Positions 26,398-36,593 of a stretch of DNA of 64,000 bases are shown here, in pieces. The notes below the pieces were generated by a model. It was not told where the DNA came from. It ran no database searches and worked only from the letters and a program-made list of their open reading frames with translations. The DNA comes from Lentisphaerae bacterium GWF2_49_21. Its GTDB lineage: Bacteria > Verrucomicrobiota > Lentisphaeria > Victivallales > GWF2-50-93. The stretch is from the NCBI GenBank assembly GCA_001804805.1, contig MHBH01000053.1:48376-112375 (forward strand), in the 5' to 3' direction. Each line of letters begins with the position of its first letter. The stretch's first letter is position 1. The translations under genes were made by a program, and so were the position numbers.

Positions 26398-27810
26398 ATG
26401 ATGAACAGAAGAAACTTCATAAAGGCAGGCGCAGGAATAGCATTGGGAGCTTCAATCCTCCCTATGTCAGGACTGTTCGCCGATCCCAGGAAAAAACCGA
26501 ATATCGTATTTGTCTTTTCAGATCAGCAGAGATGGGATACCCTCGGCTGCTACGGACAGGAGCTGCCAGTCACGCCAGTTCTCGACAGTCTTGCAAAAAC
26601 CGGTGTCCGTTTCGAAAACGCATTCACCCCACAGCCCGTCTGCACCCCTGCCCGGGCCGTGATCCAGACCGGAAAATACGCCAGCCAGTGCGGTGTCTAC
26701 TGGAACGGACTTCCCCTTCCCCGAAATGAAAAAACTCTCGCCCATTACCTTAAAGAGGCTGGATACAATCTCGGTTACGTCGGCAAATGGCATCTCGCCA
26801 CCAGGAAAAATTCCGAGGGGAGGAATGAAGAGGCTGTTCCAGAGGACCTGCGTGGCGGCTATGACGGATTCTGGATCGGCGCCGATGCCCCCGAACTGAC
26901 CTCCCATGGCTACGACGGACATATCTACAATGAGAAGATGGAGAAGGTGGAGCTAAAGGGATATCGCGTCGATGCCATGACCGACTTCGGCCTCGATTTC
27001 ATCAAGATGCAGAATGACAGCAAACCTTTCTTCCTATTCCTGTCGCTTCTCGAACCACATCAGCAGAACGACGTTGACAAGGTACAGGGGCCCAAAGGCT
27101 CAAGTGAGCGTTTTGCGAAGTTCGCAGCTCCTGCGGATCTCGCAAAGTCCGAAGAGAAAGGCAACTGGCAGGAGAACTATCCCGACTACCTCGGCGCCTG
27201 CAACAGCCTCGACTCAAATGTCGGCAGGATAGTGGATGAGCTGAAGAAACGCGGCCTGTATGAAAATACGATCATCGTCTACACCAGCGATCACGGCTGC
27301 CATTTCAAGACACGCAACAAAAGATACAAGCAGACGGCGCACGAGTCGAGCATCAGGATACCGCTGATAATCAGCGGACCCGGATTCACCGGAGGCAGGA
27401 CAGTTACAGAAATGGCGAGCCTGATAGATCTCGCGCCGACAATCCTGGCGGCTGCCGGAATCGGGAAGCCCTCCAGCATGCCGGGCTGCCGCCTGCAGGA
27501 TTGCATCGCTCCGGGCGCAGGAATCCCGAGGGAGGAAGTGTTCATACAGTTCTCCGGCTCATTCCACGGCAGGGCGATCCGCACGAAACGCTGGAAATAT
27601 TCCGTGAGCAATATGAACAAGGAAAAGCGCAAGGATCCGTTCTTCACGGAATACGAGGAACAGTTCCTCTACGACCTTGAAAATGATCCTTATGAGCTGA
27701 AAAACCTCGTGAAGGATCCGGTGTATGCTGACACACGCAAGGAGCTTTCGGCAAAGCTTCTGAAATATATCAAGGACGTGGAAAACATAGAAGCAAAAAT
27801 AAGTGGTTAA
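26398..27810 (+). CDS. Tat-exported sulfatase (Cys-type)
   Basis: AAGGA at 26385-26389 points to the ATG at 26398 (or 26401) rather than 26368. The protein opens MMNRRNFIKAGAGIALGAS, a twin-arginine signal, so it is folded before export. FVFSDQQRWDTLGCYG supplies metal ligands. V-C-T-P-A-R has Cys82 as the formylglycine site (C-x-P-x-R). YVGKWHLA and YTSDHG are further motifs. At 470 residues it resembles choline-sulfatase/heparan-type S1 members. It begins the forward cluster with GH10, esterase and a second sulfatase, which suggests sulfated, branched xylan-like or other complex glycans. Confidence 0.9.
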   Translation: MMNRRNFIKAGAGIALGASILPMSGLFADPRKKPNIVFVFSDQQRWDTLGCYGQELPVTPVLDSLAKTGVRFENAFTPQPVCTPARAVIQTGKYASQCGVYWNGLPLPRNEKTLAHYLKEAGYNLGYVGKWHLATRKNSEGRNEEAVPEDLRGGYDGFWIGADAPELTSHGYDGHIYNEKMEKVELKGYRVDAMTDFGLDFIKMQNDSKPFFLFLSLLEPHQQNDVDKVQGPKGSSERFAKFAAPADLAKSEEKGNWQENYPDYLGACNSLDSNVGRIVDELKKRGLYENTIIVYTSDHGCHFKTRNKRYKQTAHESSIRIPLIISGPGFTGGRTVTEMASLIDLAPTILAAAGIGKPSSMPGCRLQDCIAPGAGIPREEVFIQFSGSFHGRAIRTKRWKYSVSNMNKEKRKDPFFTEYEEQFLYDLENDPYELKNLVKDPVYADTRKELSAKLLKYIKDVENIEAKISG

Positions 27811-27861
27811 CTTTTCTGTGTAATCTGTATGATCTGTGGTTTAACAACTCTTGGAGGCTTT

Positions 27862-29727
27862 ATGAAAAGATATCTGCTGTCCATGCCCGTAGTTTTCCTG
27901 CTTGCAACATCAATCTTCGCAACCGGCGAGGATCCGGCTGCGGAAGCAAAGATAAAGGCCCTGCCTGCAGGCGCCGACGCCATTGCGGGAAAGACTTTCA
28001 AAGATTTCAAAGCCAAGGGCGAAGCCAATTTCGGCAAGATCGCAGTTGTCCCGGTTGAAGGGATGCACTTCAAGGAGGCGATGCGCATCACGACTGAAAA
28101 GGGGCCTGAGGGTCCGCGCATGGCCACAAAGTTCAACACCTCTCTTCCAACGACAATCCCCTTCAACACAGATGATATTGTCACCGTCTCTTTCTATGCC
28201 CGGGCGACGAAGCTTCCGGAAGGTTCGGACAAGGCGATCATAAACCTCGCCACCAGGCGCGTATCCGGGGAGAAGCTTGAATCCGGCAGGTGCATATTCT
28301 ATGTCGGCAAGGATTGGAAGAAGTGTTATACCTCCTTCAGGATGCTGATAAAGAACAAGGACCTCGAAAAGGCGCAGCGGTTCATAAGCGGTGCCGGCGA
28401 CCAGTCACTCGTCTTCAACCAGTGCGTGGATCCGCAGGAGATCGAGATCGCCGACATAAAATGGGTCAGCTACGGAAAAAGTCCGCTGCCTCTCTCCTCG
28501 TTCCCGCAGACATACGTGACCTATGGAGGTCGTGAATCCGACGCCTCGTGGCGCAAGGCCGCCGACGAACGTATCGACAAGATCCGCAAGGCGGATCTCT
28601 CTGTCCAGGTCGTAGACAGTGCCGGAGCCCCTGTCACAGACGCGAATGTCCATGTTGCAATGAAAAGGCACGCCTTCCGTTTCGGTACGGCGGCAGGTGC
28701 GATGCGCATCCTCGATGACAAGACCGGCGATGGGGAGAAATACCTTGAAAACCTGCTGAAGCTCTTCAACCATGTGTCCTTCGAGAGCGGAACATTCCAG
28801 TTCAACTGGGACGATCCCCAGGACAAGAAGGACACTCTGGCCATGCTTTCCTGGCTTGATGAGCACGGTATGACCTCATCCGGCAATTTCCTCGTATGGC
28901 CTTCCTGGCGGAAAAACAAGAACATCAACCAGAAGGACTACAAGGATCCCGAGAAGCTCCGGAAATACCTCAGGGACAGCATTACGCAGCGCGTCACCGA
29001 TCTCAAGGGCAGGCTGTTCGAATGGAATACGGTCAATGAAGCGCATTCCAGCTTCGACTTCATCAAGATCCTTGGCGAGGAAGAAATGAGCAAGTGGTTC
29101 GAGACTGCAAGGGCCGCAGATCCAAAGGTGATGCTGAACTACAATGAGAACACCATCATCGGATTCGGGGAGGATCCCGAAAGCGGGTCCAAGCTCGGAA
29201 ACCTCCAGAAGCATGTCCAGGGTCTCATCGACCGCAAGGCTCCCATCACCGGCATCGGCCTGCAGAGCCACTGCGGCTGGGGAATGCTGTCGCCGGACGA
29301 GATACTCAAGACTCTTGCCGAACTGGACCGCTTCGGACTGAAGATCGTAGTCACGGAATTCGACTTCGGCATCTACGACGAGGACCTGCAGGGCGACTAT
29401 ACACGCGACTTCCTCACAACTCTGTTCAGCCATCCGTCAGTGATCGAGTTCACGATGTGGGGATTCTGGGACGGACAGCACATCAAGTTCAATGCCCCGA
29501 TATTCCGCAAGGACTGGTCAATAAAGCCCAGCGGACAGCAGTACATGGACCTTGTCCTGAAGAAATGGTGGACCGATACAACTGGAAAAAGCGACGCCAA
29601 GGGTACATATTCCATACGAGGTTTCATGGGCGACTATGAGATAACTGTCGAGGCGAACGGGAAGAAGCAGACTGAAAAGGCCGTCCTCGCCAAGGATGGC
29701 GCTACCATAAAAGTGATTTTAAAATGA
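27862..29727 (+). CDS. Secreted GH10-type endo-beta-xylanase-like hydrolase
   Basis: TGGAGG before the ATG at 27862 fixes this start and a signal peptide (MKRYLLSMPVVFLLATSIFA). Residues about 40-210 are a binding-like jelly roll. About 235-270 is a small beta strand pair (LSVQVVDSAGAPVTDANVHV). 270-590 is the GH10 barrel with FEWNTVNEAH (E393, acid/base) and IVVTEFD (E499, nucleophile), plus WGFWDG near the end. A transthyretin-like beta end follows (GTYSIRGFMGDYEITVEANG). Known relatives cleave internal beta-1,4-xylosidic bonds. Its stop overlaps the next start (ATGA), coupling it to an esterase. Confidence 0.88.
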   Translation: MKRYLLSMPVVFLLATSIFATGEDPAAEAKIKALPAGADAIAGKTFKDFKAKGEANFGKIAVVPVEGMHFKEAMRITTEKGPEGPRMATKFNTSLPTTIPFNTDDIVTVSFYARATKLPEGSDKAIINLATRRVSGEKLESGRCIFYVGKDWKKCYTSFRMLIKNKDLEKAQRFISGAGDQSLVFNQCVDPQEIEIADIKWVSYGKSPLPLSSFPQTYVTYGGRESDASWRKAADERIDKIRKADLSVQVVDSAGAPVTDANVHVAMKRHAFRFGTAAGAMRILDDKTGDGEKYLENLLKLFNHVSFESGTFQFNWDDPQDKKDTLAMLSWLDEHGMTSSGNFLVWPSWRKNKNINQKDYKDPEKLRKYLRDSITQRVTDLKGRLFEWNTVNEAHSSFDFIKILGEEEMSKWFETARAADPKVMLNYNENTIIGFGEDPESGSKLGNLQKHVQGLIDRKAPITGIGLQSHCGWGMLSPDEILKTLAELDRFGLKIVVTEFDFGIYDEDLQGDYTRDFLTTLFSHPSVIEFTMWGFWDGQHIKFNAPIFRKDWSIKPSGQQYMDLVLKKWWTDTTGKSDAKGTYSIRGFMGDYEITVEANGKKQTEKAVLAKDGATIKVILK

Positions 29728-30674
29728 TTTCACGCATATTTTATACTTTGCCGTTACTGGTTGGCTTGTCACTCACTCATCTTTCTGCCAGCGAACTCTT
29801 CGACGTGGAATCTCCTGATGAAGGGAAGAGGCTTGGCAAGGAATTCACCTACAAGAAGGTGGATGGACGGGAAATGAAGCTGTATGTCGTCACGCCACCC
29901 GACTGGAAACCGGAAGACAAGCGCCCCGCAATAGTCTGGTTCCATGGCGGAGCATGGGTCAAGGGCGGACCAACGGCATTCAATATCCAGAGCCGCTATC
30001 TGGCAAGCCGCGGAATGGTCTGCGTCCAGGTCGAATACCGCCTGCTTGACAAGAATGCGACATCGACACCCCTGATCTGCGTCCAGGATGCAAAGTCATC
30101 GATGCGCTGGGTGCGTTTACACGCCAAGGAGCTCGGGATCGATCCAGACCGCATCGTGGCCGGAGGCGGATCCGCGGGTGGACATCTGGCGGCGGTATGC
30201 GGCCTGATTGATGGCTCCGATGATCCGGCAGACGAATTCTCCGTCTCTCCAAAGCCGATCGCACTCATACTTTTCAATCCTGTTGTTGACACAGGTTCGA
30301 AAACTTCCTGGGGGAAAAACACCTTCAAGGAAAGCGCCGACGCCCTTTCACCCGCACAACATATTTCCAAAAAAGCCCCGCCTGCCCTAATAATGATCGG
30401 CGACCAGGACAATCTGATTCCACCGGCAGCAATCAACAGCTTCAAGGATGGAATGATCAAGGCCGGCATACGCTGCGAAGTGGTCTTCTATCCCGGACAG
30501 GGACACGGATTCTTCAATATCAACAAGGGAGGGCCGATGATCGTCTATGAAACTCTTCTTGAGACCGACAAGTTCCTCTCATCGCTGGAATTGCTGGGCG
30601 GACAGGCTACCTTGAAGAAACCTTCTGCTCAAAATATTCCAACTGCAAAAAAGATAAAAGAGGATGCTGAGTAA
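29724..30674 (+). CDS. Secreted alpha/beta-hydrolase (BD-FAE/acetyl-esterase-like)
   Basis: It is coupled to the GH10 gene by an ATGA overlap at 29724-29727. A signal peptide (MISRIFYTLPLLVGLSLTHLSAS) precedes VWFHGGAWVKGG (oxyanion HGG), AGGGSAGGHLA (nucleophile in GxSxG) and ALIMIGDQDNLIPP plus GQGHGFFN (catalytic Asp and His). This is the pattern of esterases that remove acetyl or feruloyl groups from hemicelluloses. Working outside the cytoplasm with the GH10 enzyme, it would debranch xylan-like chains. Confidence 0.85.
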   Translation: MISRIFYTLPLLVGLSLTHLSASELFDVESPDEGKRLGKEFTYKKVDGREMKLYVVTPPDWKPEDKRPAIVWFHGGAWVKGGPTAFNIQSRYLASRGMVCVQVEYRLLDKNATSTPLICVQDAKSSMRWVRLHAKELGIDPDRIVAGGGSAGGHLAAVCGLIDGSDDPADEFSVSPKPIALILFNPVVDTGSKTSWGKNTFKESADALSPAQHISKKAPPALIMIGDQDNLIPPAAINSFKDGMIKAGIRCEVVFYPGQGHGFFNINKGGPMIVYETLLETDKFLSSLELLGGQATLKKPSAQNIPTAKKIKEDAE

Positions 30675-30675
30675 T

Positions 30676-31986
30676 ATGATTGACAGACCCAATCTGCTGA
30701 TAATCAACTGCCACGATCTCGGGCAGCATATATCTCCGTATGGCGTAAAAACTGTAAATACTCCTGCACTTGAGGAGATGGCCGGAAACGGCGTGGTATT
30801 TTCAAAGAGCTTCTGCACTTCGCCCGGATGCAGTCCGTCAAGGGCCGCGATATTCACAGGACGCTATCCTCACGCAACCGGCGTCCACGGCCTTACGCAC
30901 GGCCTTTTCAAATGGAAGATGAACAGGAACGAAGTGCATCTTGCACAGATGATGTCCCGCTCCGGATATGATACTTCCCTCGTCGGGGGATTCCATGAGC
31001 ACAGCCGCGACGATATGAAGAGGCTAGGATACAAGGTCTATGGGAATGGTGGTTACATGCCGGGACTTGAGACCGCGAGCCTGGCTGCTGACTACCTAAA
31101 GGCTGCGAAATCCGCAAAAAAGCCTTTTTACCTCTGTGTCGGATTCTTCGAACCACACCGCCCGTACAACTGGCACGGGATAAAGCCTGACAGTTCCAAA
31201 GGTGTTTATATTCCAGGATACATTCCGAATAAGACGAAGGAAGAAAAAAACGTTGCCCGCAAGGAATTCGCCGATCTGCAGGGATCGATCCGGAGAATGG
31301 ACGAGTCAGTTGGGAAAATCCTCTGCGAACTTCGCAAGTCAGGCCTATATGAGAATACCGCCGTGATGTTCATGACCGACCACGGAATCGCGATGCCAAG
31401 GGCAAAATGCACGATATATGATCCCGGAATAGAGACGGCGCTGATTGTCCAGGCTCCGTGCTGGGGCGTTGGAGAAGGAAAGAAACTTGAAGGACTTGTT
31501 TCGAACGTCGATTATGTGCCTACCATACTCGAAGCCTGCGGAATTCGCACGACGTCCGCTGTCCAGGGAAAATCCTTCCTCTCATACATGCGCGGAGGGA
31601 AAGAGCACCGTGACAGGATTTTCGCGGAGAAATCCTATCACAGGATATATGATCCTATGCGTTGCATCCGCACGAAGAAGTATAAGCTGATCGCGAACTT
31701 CGAATACAACACAACCTGCGAGATACCTTCCGATATCGCTGACAGCAGGTTCTATGCGCATCACGCGGCGTATTATGCTTCACACCGCAAGGAGTTCGAG
31801 CTCTACGATCTAGAAAATGACAGATGGGAGCAGAACAATCTCTTTGGCGACAAGAAATATGCGGGAATTGAAAAGAAACTCCGCGCCGAACTCTTCAGAT
31901 GGATGAAGGAAACCGGCGATCCCCTCCTAAAAGGCCCGATAGAAAGTATTTACTTCAGGGACATGCTCACGAAGATGGGGGAATAG
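30676..31986 (+). CDS. Sulfatase (Cys-type), heparan N-sulfatase/iduronate-type
   Basis: In-frame ATGs lie at 30664 and 30676; the second begins MIDRPNLLIINCHDLGQHIS, the usual opening, and clears the previous stop (30672-30674). AGAGGA lies upstream. C-S-P-S-R has Cys52 as the formylglycine site. FMTDHG and further ligands are present. There is no signal peptide, so it may be cytoplasmic and act on imported oligosaccharides. The C-terminal tail (PIESIYFRDMLTKMGE) recurs as a stand-alone fragment at 37762-37809. It ends the GH10-esterase-sulfatase cluster. Confidence 0.87.
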   Translation: MIDRPNLLIINCHDLGQHISPYGVKTVNTPALEEMAGNGVVFSKSFCTSPGCSPSRAAIFTGRYPHATGVHGLTHGLFKWKMNRNEVHLAQMMSRSGYDTSLVGGFHEHSRDDMKRLGYKVYGNGGYMPGLETASLAADYLKAAKSAKKPFYLCVGFFEPHRPYNWHGIKPDSSKGVYIPGYIPNKTKEEKNVARKEFADLQGSIRRMDESVGKILCELRKSGLYENTAVMFMTDHGIAMPRAKCTIYDPGIETALIVQAPCWGVGEGKKLEGLVSNVDYVPTILEACGIRTTSAVQGKSFLSYMRGGKEHRDRIFAEKSYHRIYDPMRCIRTKKYKLIANFEYNTTCEIPSDIADSRFYAHHAAYYASHRKEFELYDLENDRWEQNNLFGDKKYAGIEKKLRAELFRWMKETGDPLLKGPIESIYFRDMLTKMGE

Positions 31987-32020
31987 ATTTTTTCAGGCAT
32001 TCTCTTTCTTGTCACCACAA

Positions 32021-32043
32021 TGTAGCACAGGCATCCTGCCTGT
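32021..32043. repeat. Palindrome GTAGCACAGGCATCCTGCCTGTG
   Basis: CACAGGCATCCTGCCTGTG is a near-perfect dyad in the gap between convergent genes. It is related to the larger element at 41031-41131 (TAGCACAGGCATTCCTGCCT). Confidence 0.55.
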
Positions 32044-32123
32044 GGTCGGAGGATGACTACACCGCATTATTAAAGAAATGTCTGGAAGTTGCCGGCGCTC
32101 CGCGAGGAGCCTCGTCCTACGTC

Positions 32124-35100
32124 CTACCTCAACGTCAGGATTCCATTCTTTTCCGGCATCTTGTCGGGAGTTATACCTCCGAAGAGTCCAAGTGCGCACG
32201 GATCATGCTGGTCGGCCCTGCGGATCTCGTTGACTGCCGCGGCAACACCTATGGAATCTCCCGGCTTAAGGACTTTTCCGGCTTCCATGCCAAGACTTGT
32301 CCAGGGGATTTCCATTTCGTAGAAAAGATTTCCGGAACCTGCCTTCCTGACCGCAAGACGGAGCTGTTCAGGCGGCAACTGACCCAGGGGCAGCTTGTTG
32401 GGGGAGTATGACAATGTGCGGAAGGCCTCAGGTCCGTTTTTTGTCAGCGCGACATTAATCTCGCTCGTGCGGCGGATTCCGGCATTGGCCGACCCCTTCT
32501 GCACCGGATCGAGGTTGAACGCCAGCTGAATGCAATCCCCCTTCCAGGTGTCAATCCCGGTAAAAGGCTGGACAAACATGTCATCGTTCACCTCCGCAGA
32601 GACGTACAACGCCTTTTCATCCCATGCATAGCGCAGCTTTGCCGTCATTCCTTTCGGAAAGAACTGTGGTGAGCGGATTACATCCTTCGGCCCTTCCAGG
32701 ACAACAGGCGCGACCGACTCCCATTCCGAGAGATCCCCTTCGATGGACATTTGCTTTTTCAAACAGGCGGCACCGAGGAAGTGTATGGGCATTGTCTGGG
32801 AAAATGTACTACCGCCATCAATCCTGACTGTCACGAGCGCCTGATATTTTTTTGCAGGAGGCAATTTTGCGTCAGGAAATGCGATGATCAGCCGTTGGCT
32901 GCCATTTGCGGGCAGATCAAACTTGGAGTTCAAATTTGTTTCCGGGACATCCTTCGTCTTGCCGGGATCCATTACACGGTCAATCTCAGTTTCATTCCCC
33001 CTCTGGGCTCCGAGAAGAAATTCCTTTAGGACGACATCTACCTTTCCGGTCGCCGGAATCCCCTTTTTGTCCTGTAATGCAACCGAAAGCGCCGGCTTTC
33101 CTTCTTCGGCAAATGCCGGTCCGATGCCCACATTGAGGGGCGGCATTATTTCCAGAGTGATCGCAGTTGCAGTTATGGTCTCTCCGTTTGCATCGCAGAG
33201 CTTGAGGCGCAGCCTCTGCATTTCCGGTTGTAATGATGTTGGAACGGCCAGGTCAAAGCGATATGTCGAAGGAACGTCCGTACCGAGAGAGACAGTTGTC
33301 GTCATTGGTTTGAATATCCCGTCTTTTTCAGGTTCAAGGACTGCCGTACCCTGGAAAGGCTTGTCCCCCGGAAGAAGAGCTTTTCCTGTCAGGGATGCCT
33401 TCCCTCCCGGGAATGCCTTCAAATGTTTTTCATCGGCAACGAGTATTTTTGCCGCTTCCCTTCCCCACATCTTCGGCGACACTCCTGCAACATAGGCAGG
33501 TTCAGCACTCAACGACAGTTTGATGCTGCCATCCTTCGTATCCTTGACCTGCTCATTTCCCATCCAATCGTATATTCGAACCTGTTTGACACCGGTGGGA
33601 ATTGTTATTTCACTTGTTTCGCCACCGTAGTTCCAAAGGGCCAGTGTTGTTGAATCCTGCCGTTCGAATGCATATCCCAATATGTTGTTTCCGAGCCATT
33701 CTATTGCTCCCGCGCTTCTGCCGCCTTCAAGAAGCATGCTTTGAGCGGCGAAGGCCGCGGCGATAGGTTTTGGACAGGTCTTGTTCGGACCAAACGGCAC
33801 GCTTGGAACAAGATTGTAGTAATAGCCATATCCTTTCTGTCCGGCCAGACGGTAGTCATAGAAAGTAAAACCAAGATTGAACTGGAATCCTTCACCAAGG
33901 GTAATCAGGTTCTGCCGCATCAGGCCCTGGGCATGGAGAAGCTCCTTCGAAATGTCCTCACCCGTAGTCCATCCCTGCTCGGAACCATACATGGGCATGT
34001 CTTTCCCAGTCGTGGTTTTGAGGATCTCTTTCATATTCCGTATTGCCTGCGGCATCCCGTCCTTTTCAGGCGTAATGGTGAAATATGGATGGGTGATGAA
34101 GGCGTCCATGTATTTTCCAAGACCGAGTTTCAAGAGGCGGGAGGTGTCCTGGGGATCTCCGTTGTTCCAGATGCCGCGGCAGGGACCTGCGACAACGGCG
34201 TTCGGATCAGCTTCGTGCAGGATCGGATATGCGATCTCATATATCCTTATCAGGTCCGCATCTGTTCCCTTGAAGCCCCATTGAGGTATCGGTTCCCATG
34301 TAATCTGGTAGATATGCTTCTTGCGATCAGGATATTTTTCCATGAAGGCCCGTGCTGCAACCTTGCAGTATTCTGCCCAGGCCTTTTCGCCTTCCGGAGA
34401 AAGCCTCCCTGTTTCATAGGCGTACGTCTCTGGAACCACAGCCCATTTTGGAGCCATGAAAAGAGTGGGAAGCGCATAGACGCGGAACGAGCTGGTTCCC
34501 GGAAGCTTTCCTGAAACATATTTTCTAGATTGCTCGGGACCGTATTGTCCGGCCTTCTCAGGTTCCGTCCTGCGCCAGAACAGGCTGTCATCAAGCGTCC
34601 AGCGGATTCCCAGCAACGGCCCTGCATCGCTTCCCCAACCCAGCCCCTGCATTCCAAACATGCAGTTTTCCTCACCGTAGTCTATGCGCTTCGCCGGATC
34701 AGGAACAACTATGTACGTGATAAAACCTGCGGGACGGCTGCCAAGCGCCGCCAGTTCGGTGCCATCGGAAAGTTTCGCCTTCACACGATAAAAACCGAGT
34801 TTTTTGGCAGGGGCTTCAACCGTAGTCTTCCAACTGCCGGATTTGTCGGGCTGGAAGGATATTTCCTTGGTCTCAACCAGTTTGTCATGCTCGTCTACAA
34901 TTTCAATCAGCAGCTTTTCTGGCGGAGCATCTCCTGTAAATCCGCTGGCATTGAAGGAAAGCTCCACTTTCTGGCCAATTGCAAAGGTACTGTTGTCCGG
35001 ACGGTTCGTATCACCTCTCAGATTCGGCTTTGAACTGTCAACGTCCGGAAACGGGCTTAACTTGCTGAGTTCCTCCTCCGAAGCAGTGCGGAGGGACACT

Positions 35101-35672
35101 CCGTCGATCCAAAGGAAACCCTGCGCTATTTTGTCATGGTAGAAAAATATTGTGAGCTTCCTGGAATCGCCCATCTCCTTGGCGCTTACTGGAACTTTGA
35201 ACTCCTTCCAGGCCTGCGTCCCTCCGATACTCAGCACATTGGTCTTGCCTGTCTCGGATCCGAGCCAGCCGCGGCCCTCGCGTCCGACACGAACATATGC
35301 CGCGCCGGAAGGAAGGGATTTTGATTTCAAGGAAAAGCTCAGGAGATAACCATGTCCTTCCTCCGGGATCTTGACATCCTGAGAGATCCACCTTCCCCCT
35401 TCAACTACCGGCATTCCCATTTTGAACGATGAGGCCCCATCAGCATGCTCCTCCTTGTCTATTGCACCTGGAACAGGCTTGTTGTTCCACTGTTCGTATC
35501 CCCATCCTTTCATGCCGTCTTCGAATCCTCCGTTGACTATCATGTTCTTTGATCCCGGAGATGGATCAGCTCCCAGGACAGACAATGCCGCCAGAATGAA
35601 CACAGCAAAGACGCCAAACGGAATCCATGCAGTATTCGGGATTCCTGTAAGTTTTCCAATGAGAACAGACAT
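32124..35672 (-). CDS. Giant secreted multidomain glycoside hydrolase-like protein, 1182 residues
   Basis: AGGAGG precedes the ATG at 35672. An N-terminal membrane/signal segment (about 15-35) is followed by a CBM4/9-like jelly roll (40-200, MIVNGGFEDGMKGW) and an Ig-like domain (215-310). A barrel follows (about 330-640) with ITWEPIPQW (E460) and MYGSEQGW (E565) as candidate acid/base and nucleophile. A beta domain and Ig-like linkers follow (690-970). A C-terminal CBM9/DOMON-like module (975-1182, MSIEGDLSEWESVAP ... LRYAWDEKALYVSAEV) ends the protein. It is last in a reverse-strand operon LacI-pseudopilin-hydrolase. GH family unclear; GH39/GH5-like is possible. Confidence 0.7.
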   Translation of the reverse strand: MSVLIGKLTGIPNTAWIPFGVFAVFILAALSVLGADPSPGSKNMIVNGGFEDGMKGWGYEQWNNKPVPGAIDKEEHADGASSFKMGMPVVEGGRWISQDVKIPEEGHGYLLSFSLKSKSLPSGAAYVRVGREGRGWLGSETGKTNVLSIGGTQAWKEFKVPVSAKEMGDSRKLTIFFYHDKIAQGFLWIDGVSLRTASEEELSKLSPFPDVDSSKPNLRGDTNRPDNSTFAIGQKVELSFNASGFTGDAPPEKLLIEIVDEHDKLVETKEISFQPDKSGSWKTTVEAPAKKLGFYRVKAKLSDGTELAALGSRPAGFITYIVVPDPAKRIDYGEENCMFGMQGLGWGSDAGPLLGIRWTLDDSLFWRRTEPEKAGQYGPEQSRKYVSGKLPGTSSFRVYALPTLFMAPKWAVVPETYAYETGRLSPEGEKAWAEYCKVAARAFMEKYPDRKKHIYQITWEPIPQWGFKGTDADLIRIYEIAYPILHEADPNAVVAGPCRGIWNNGDPQDTSRLLKLGLGKYMDAFITHPYFTITPEKDGMPQAIRNMKEILKTTTGKDMPMYGSEQGWTTGEDISKELLHAQGLMRQNLITLGEGFQFNLGFTFYDYRLAGQKGYGYYYNLVPSVPFGPNKTCPKPIAAAFAAQSMLLEGGRSAGAIEWLGNNILGYAFERQDSTTLALWNYGGETSEITIPTGVKQVRIYDWMGNEQVKDTKDGSIKLSLSAEPAYVAGVSPKMWGREAAKILVADEKHLKAFPGGKASLTGKALLPGDKPFQGTAVLEPEKDGIFKPMTTTVSLGTDVPSTYRFDLAVPTSLQPEMQRLRLKLCDANGETITATAITLEIMPPLNVGIGPAFAEEGKPALSVALQDKKGIPATGKVDVVLKEFLLGAQRGNETEIDRVMDPGKTKDVPETNLNSKFDLPANGSQRLIIAFPDAKLPPAKKYQALVTVRIDGGSTFSQTMPIHFLGAACLKKQMSIEGDLSEWESVAPVVLEGPKDVIRSPQFFPKGMTAKLRYAWDEKALYVSAEVNDDMFVQPFTGIDTWKGDCIQLAFNLDPVQKGSANAGIRRTSEINVALTKNGPEAFRTLSYSPNKLPLGQLPPEQLRLAVRKAGSGNLFYEMEIPWTSLGMEAGKVLKPGDSIGVAAAVNEIRRADQHDPCALGLFGGITPDKMPEKNGILTLR

Positions 35673-35725
35673 AAGTTTCCTCCTTGTTTAAGATATGTTT
35701 GGATAAGTGGTTTCAGGAATCTCGA

Positions 35726-36550
35726 CTAATGATATGCATTGGTCTTGCCCATTTGGAGATTTATGTTCGTATAATCCTGACAACCGACCTCTGCCCCATC
35801 AACATGTCCATCGACAAATGCAACATTTGCCGTGTTCACATGCCGTGCACGCGCTGTCTGGTAAAGGGCGCTAGTGTTTACCGCCCCCATTGGGTAATTC
35901 TTGTTCTTGATCGCCACTGACTGGTCAAGTACCGGAGAATCGGCATCCATGAAGACCGGCCAGACTTCAGGGCGGGTCAGACGCCTGGAATAAAAGAATG
36001 GAACAGATGTACAGTTGGTGGTGCTTATCCCCTGCCACAAGGAAGGGCCGTAGTAGGCATAGCTGTTTACAACTTCCCTGCCCTTCTTATCATAGAGCAG
36101 CGGAGGTGTCCAGCCCCACCAGGTGATGTTAGAGGGATTGCTGCCCGACGGATCGGTAAAAATATCTCCGCTCCCAACGTAGGAGGCGTTCCCTACCGTT
36201 GCCGTAGTCGCATCGCCGCTTGCGTCAAGAAGCCTGTAAAGCCAGTACCCGGAGATCCATGCCGGTGTTATCGCATTCTTTATTCTGACTTGATCGCTCT
36301 GGTTGTCCTCCATATGATTTGACCAGCCAAGCCAGATCTGGCGCATATTCGACGCACAGACTGACTTATTCGCGGTTTCCTTGGCGTTCTTGAGGGCCGG
36401 AAGAAGAAGAGATGCGAGGATTGCGATGATCGCAATGACCACGAGTAGTTCGATTAGTGTGAATCCATTTTTGATTTTTAATTTTGTATTTTGTATTTTA
36501 AAATCAGCAATCGGAAATTGGAAATCATAAATGTTTTTCGCTGTATTCAT
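35726..36550 (-). CDS. Pseudopilin with repeat-derived leader, between LacI regulator and giant hydrolase
   Basis: GGAGGGG at 36554-36560 selects the ATG at 36550 (MNTAKN), not the in-frame GTG at 36562. The leader ([20 protein letters not shown]) is encoded by low-complexity repeats of the form TTTTGTATTTTGTATTTTAA and GGAAATTGGAAAT, then Gly at -1 and [30 protein letters not shown] is the H-X9-DG end. It is placed 43 bases after the LacI stop and 53 bases before the hydrolase start, so one transcript is likely. Confidence 0.86.
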   Translation of the reverse strand: MNTAKNIYDFQFPIADFKIQNTKLKIKNGFTLIELLVVIAIIAILASLLLPALKNAKETANKSVCASNMRQIWLGWSNHMEDNQSDQVRIKNAITPAWISGYWLYRLLDASGDATTATVGNASYVGSGDIFTDPSGSNPSNITWWGWTPPLLYDKKGREVVNSYAYYGPSLWQGISTTNCTSVPFFYSRRLTRPEVWPVFMDADSPVLDQSVAIKNKNYPMGAVNTSALYQTARARHVNTANVAFVDGHVDGAEVGCQDYTNINLQMGKTNAYH

Positions 36551-36593
36551 CTTCCCCTCCACATGTAAATGAATTATATCCCGTTAACTATGC

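Noticed and set aside
31899..32411. Forward frame of 170 codons overlapping the sulfatase end and the giant hydrolase end
   Set aside because: It runs through the repeat at 32021 and antisense to the hydrolase's binding module; no homology or ribosome site.
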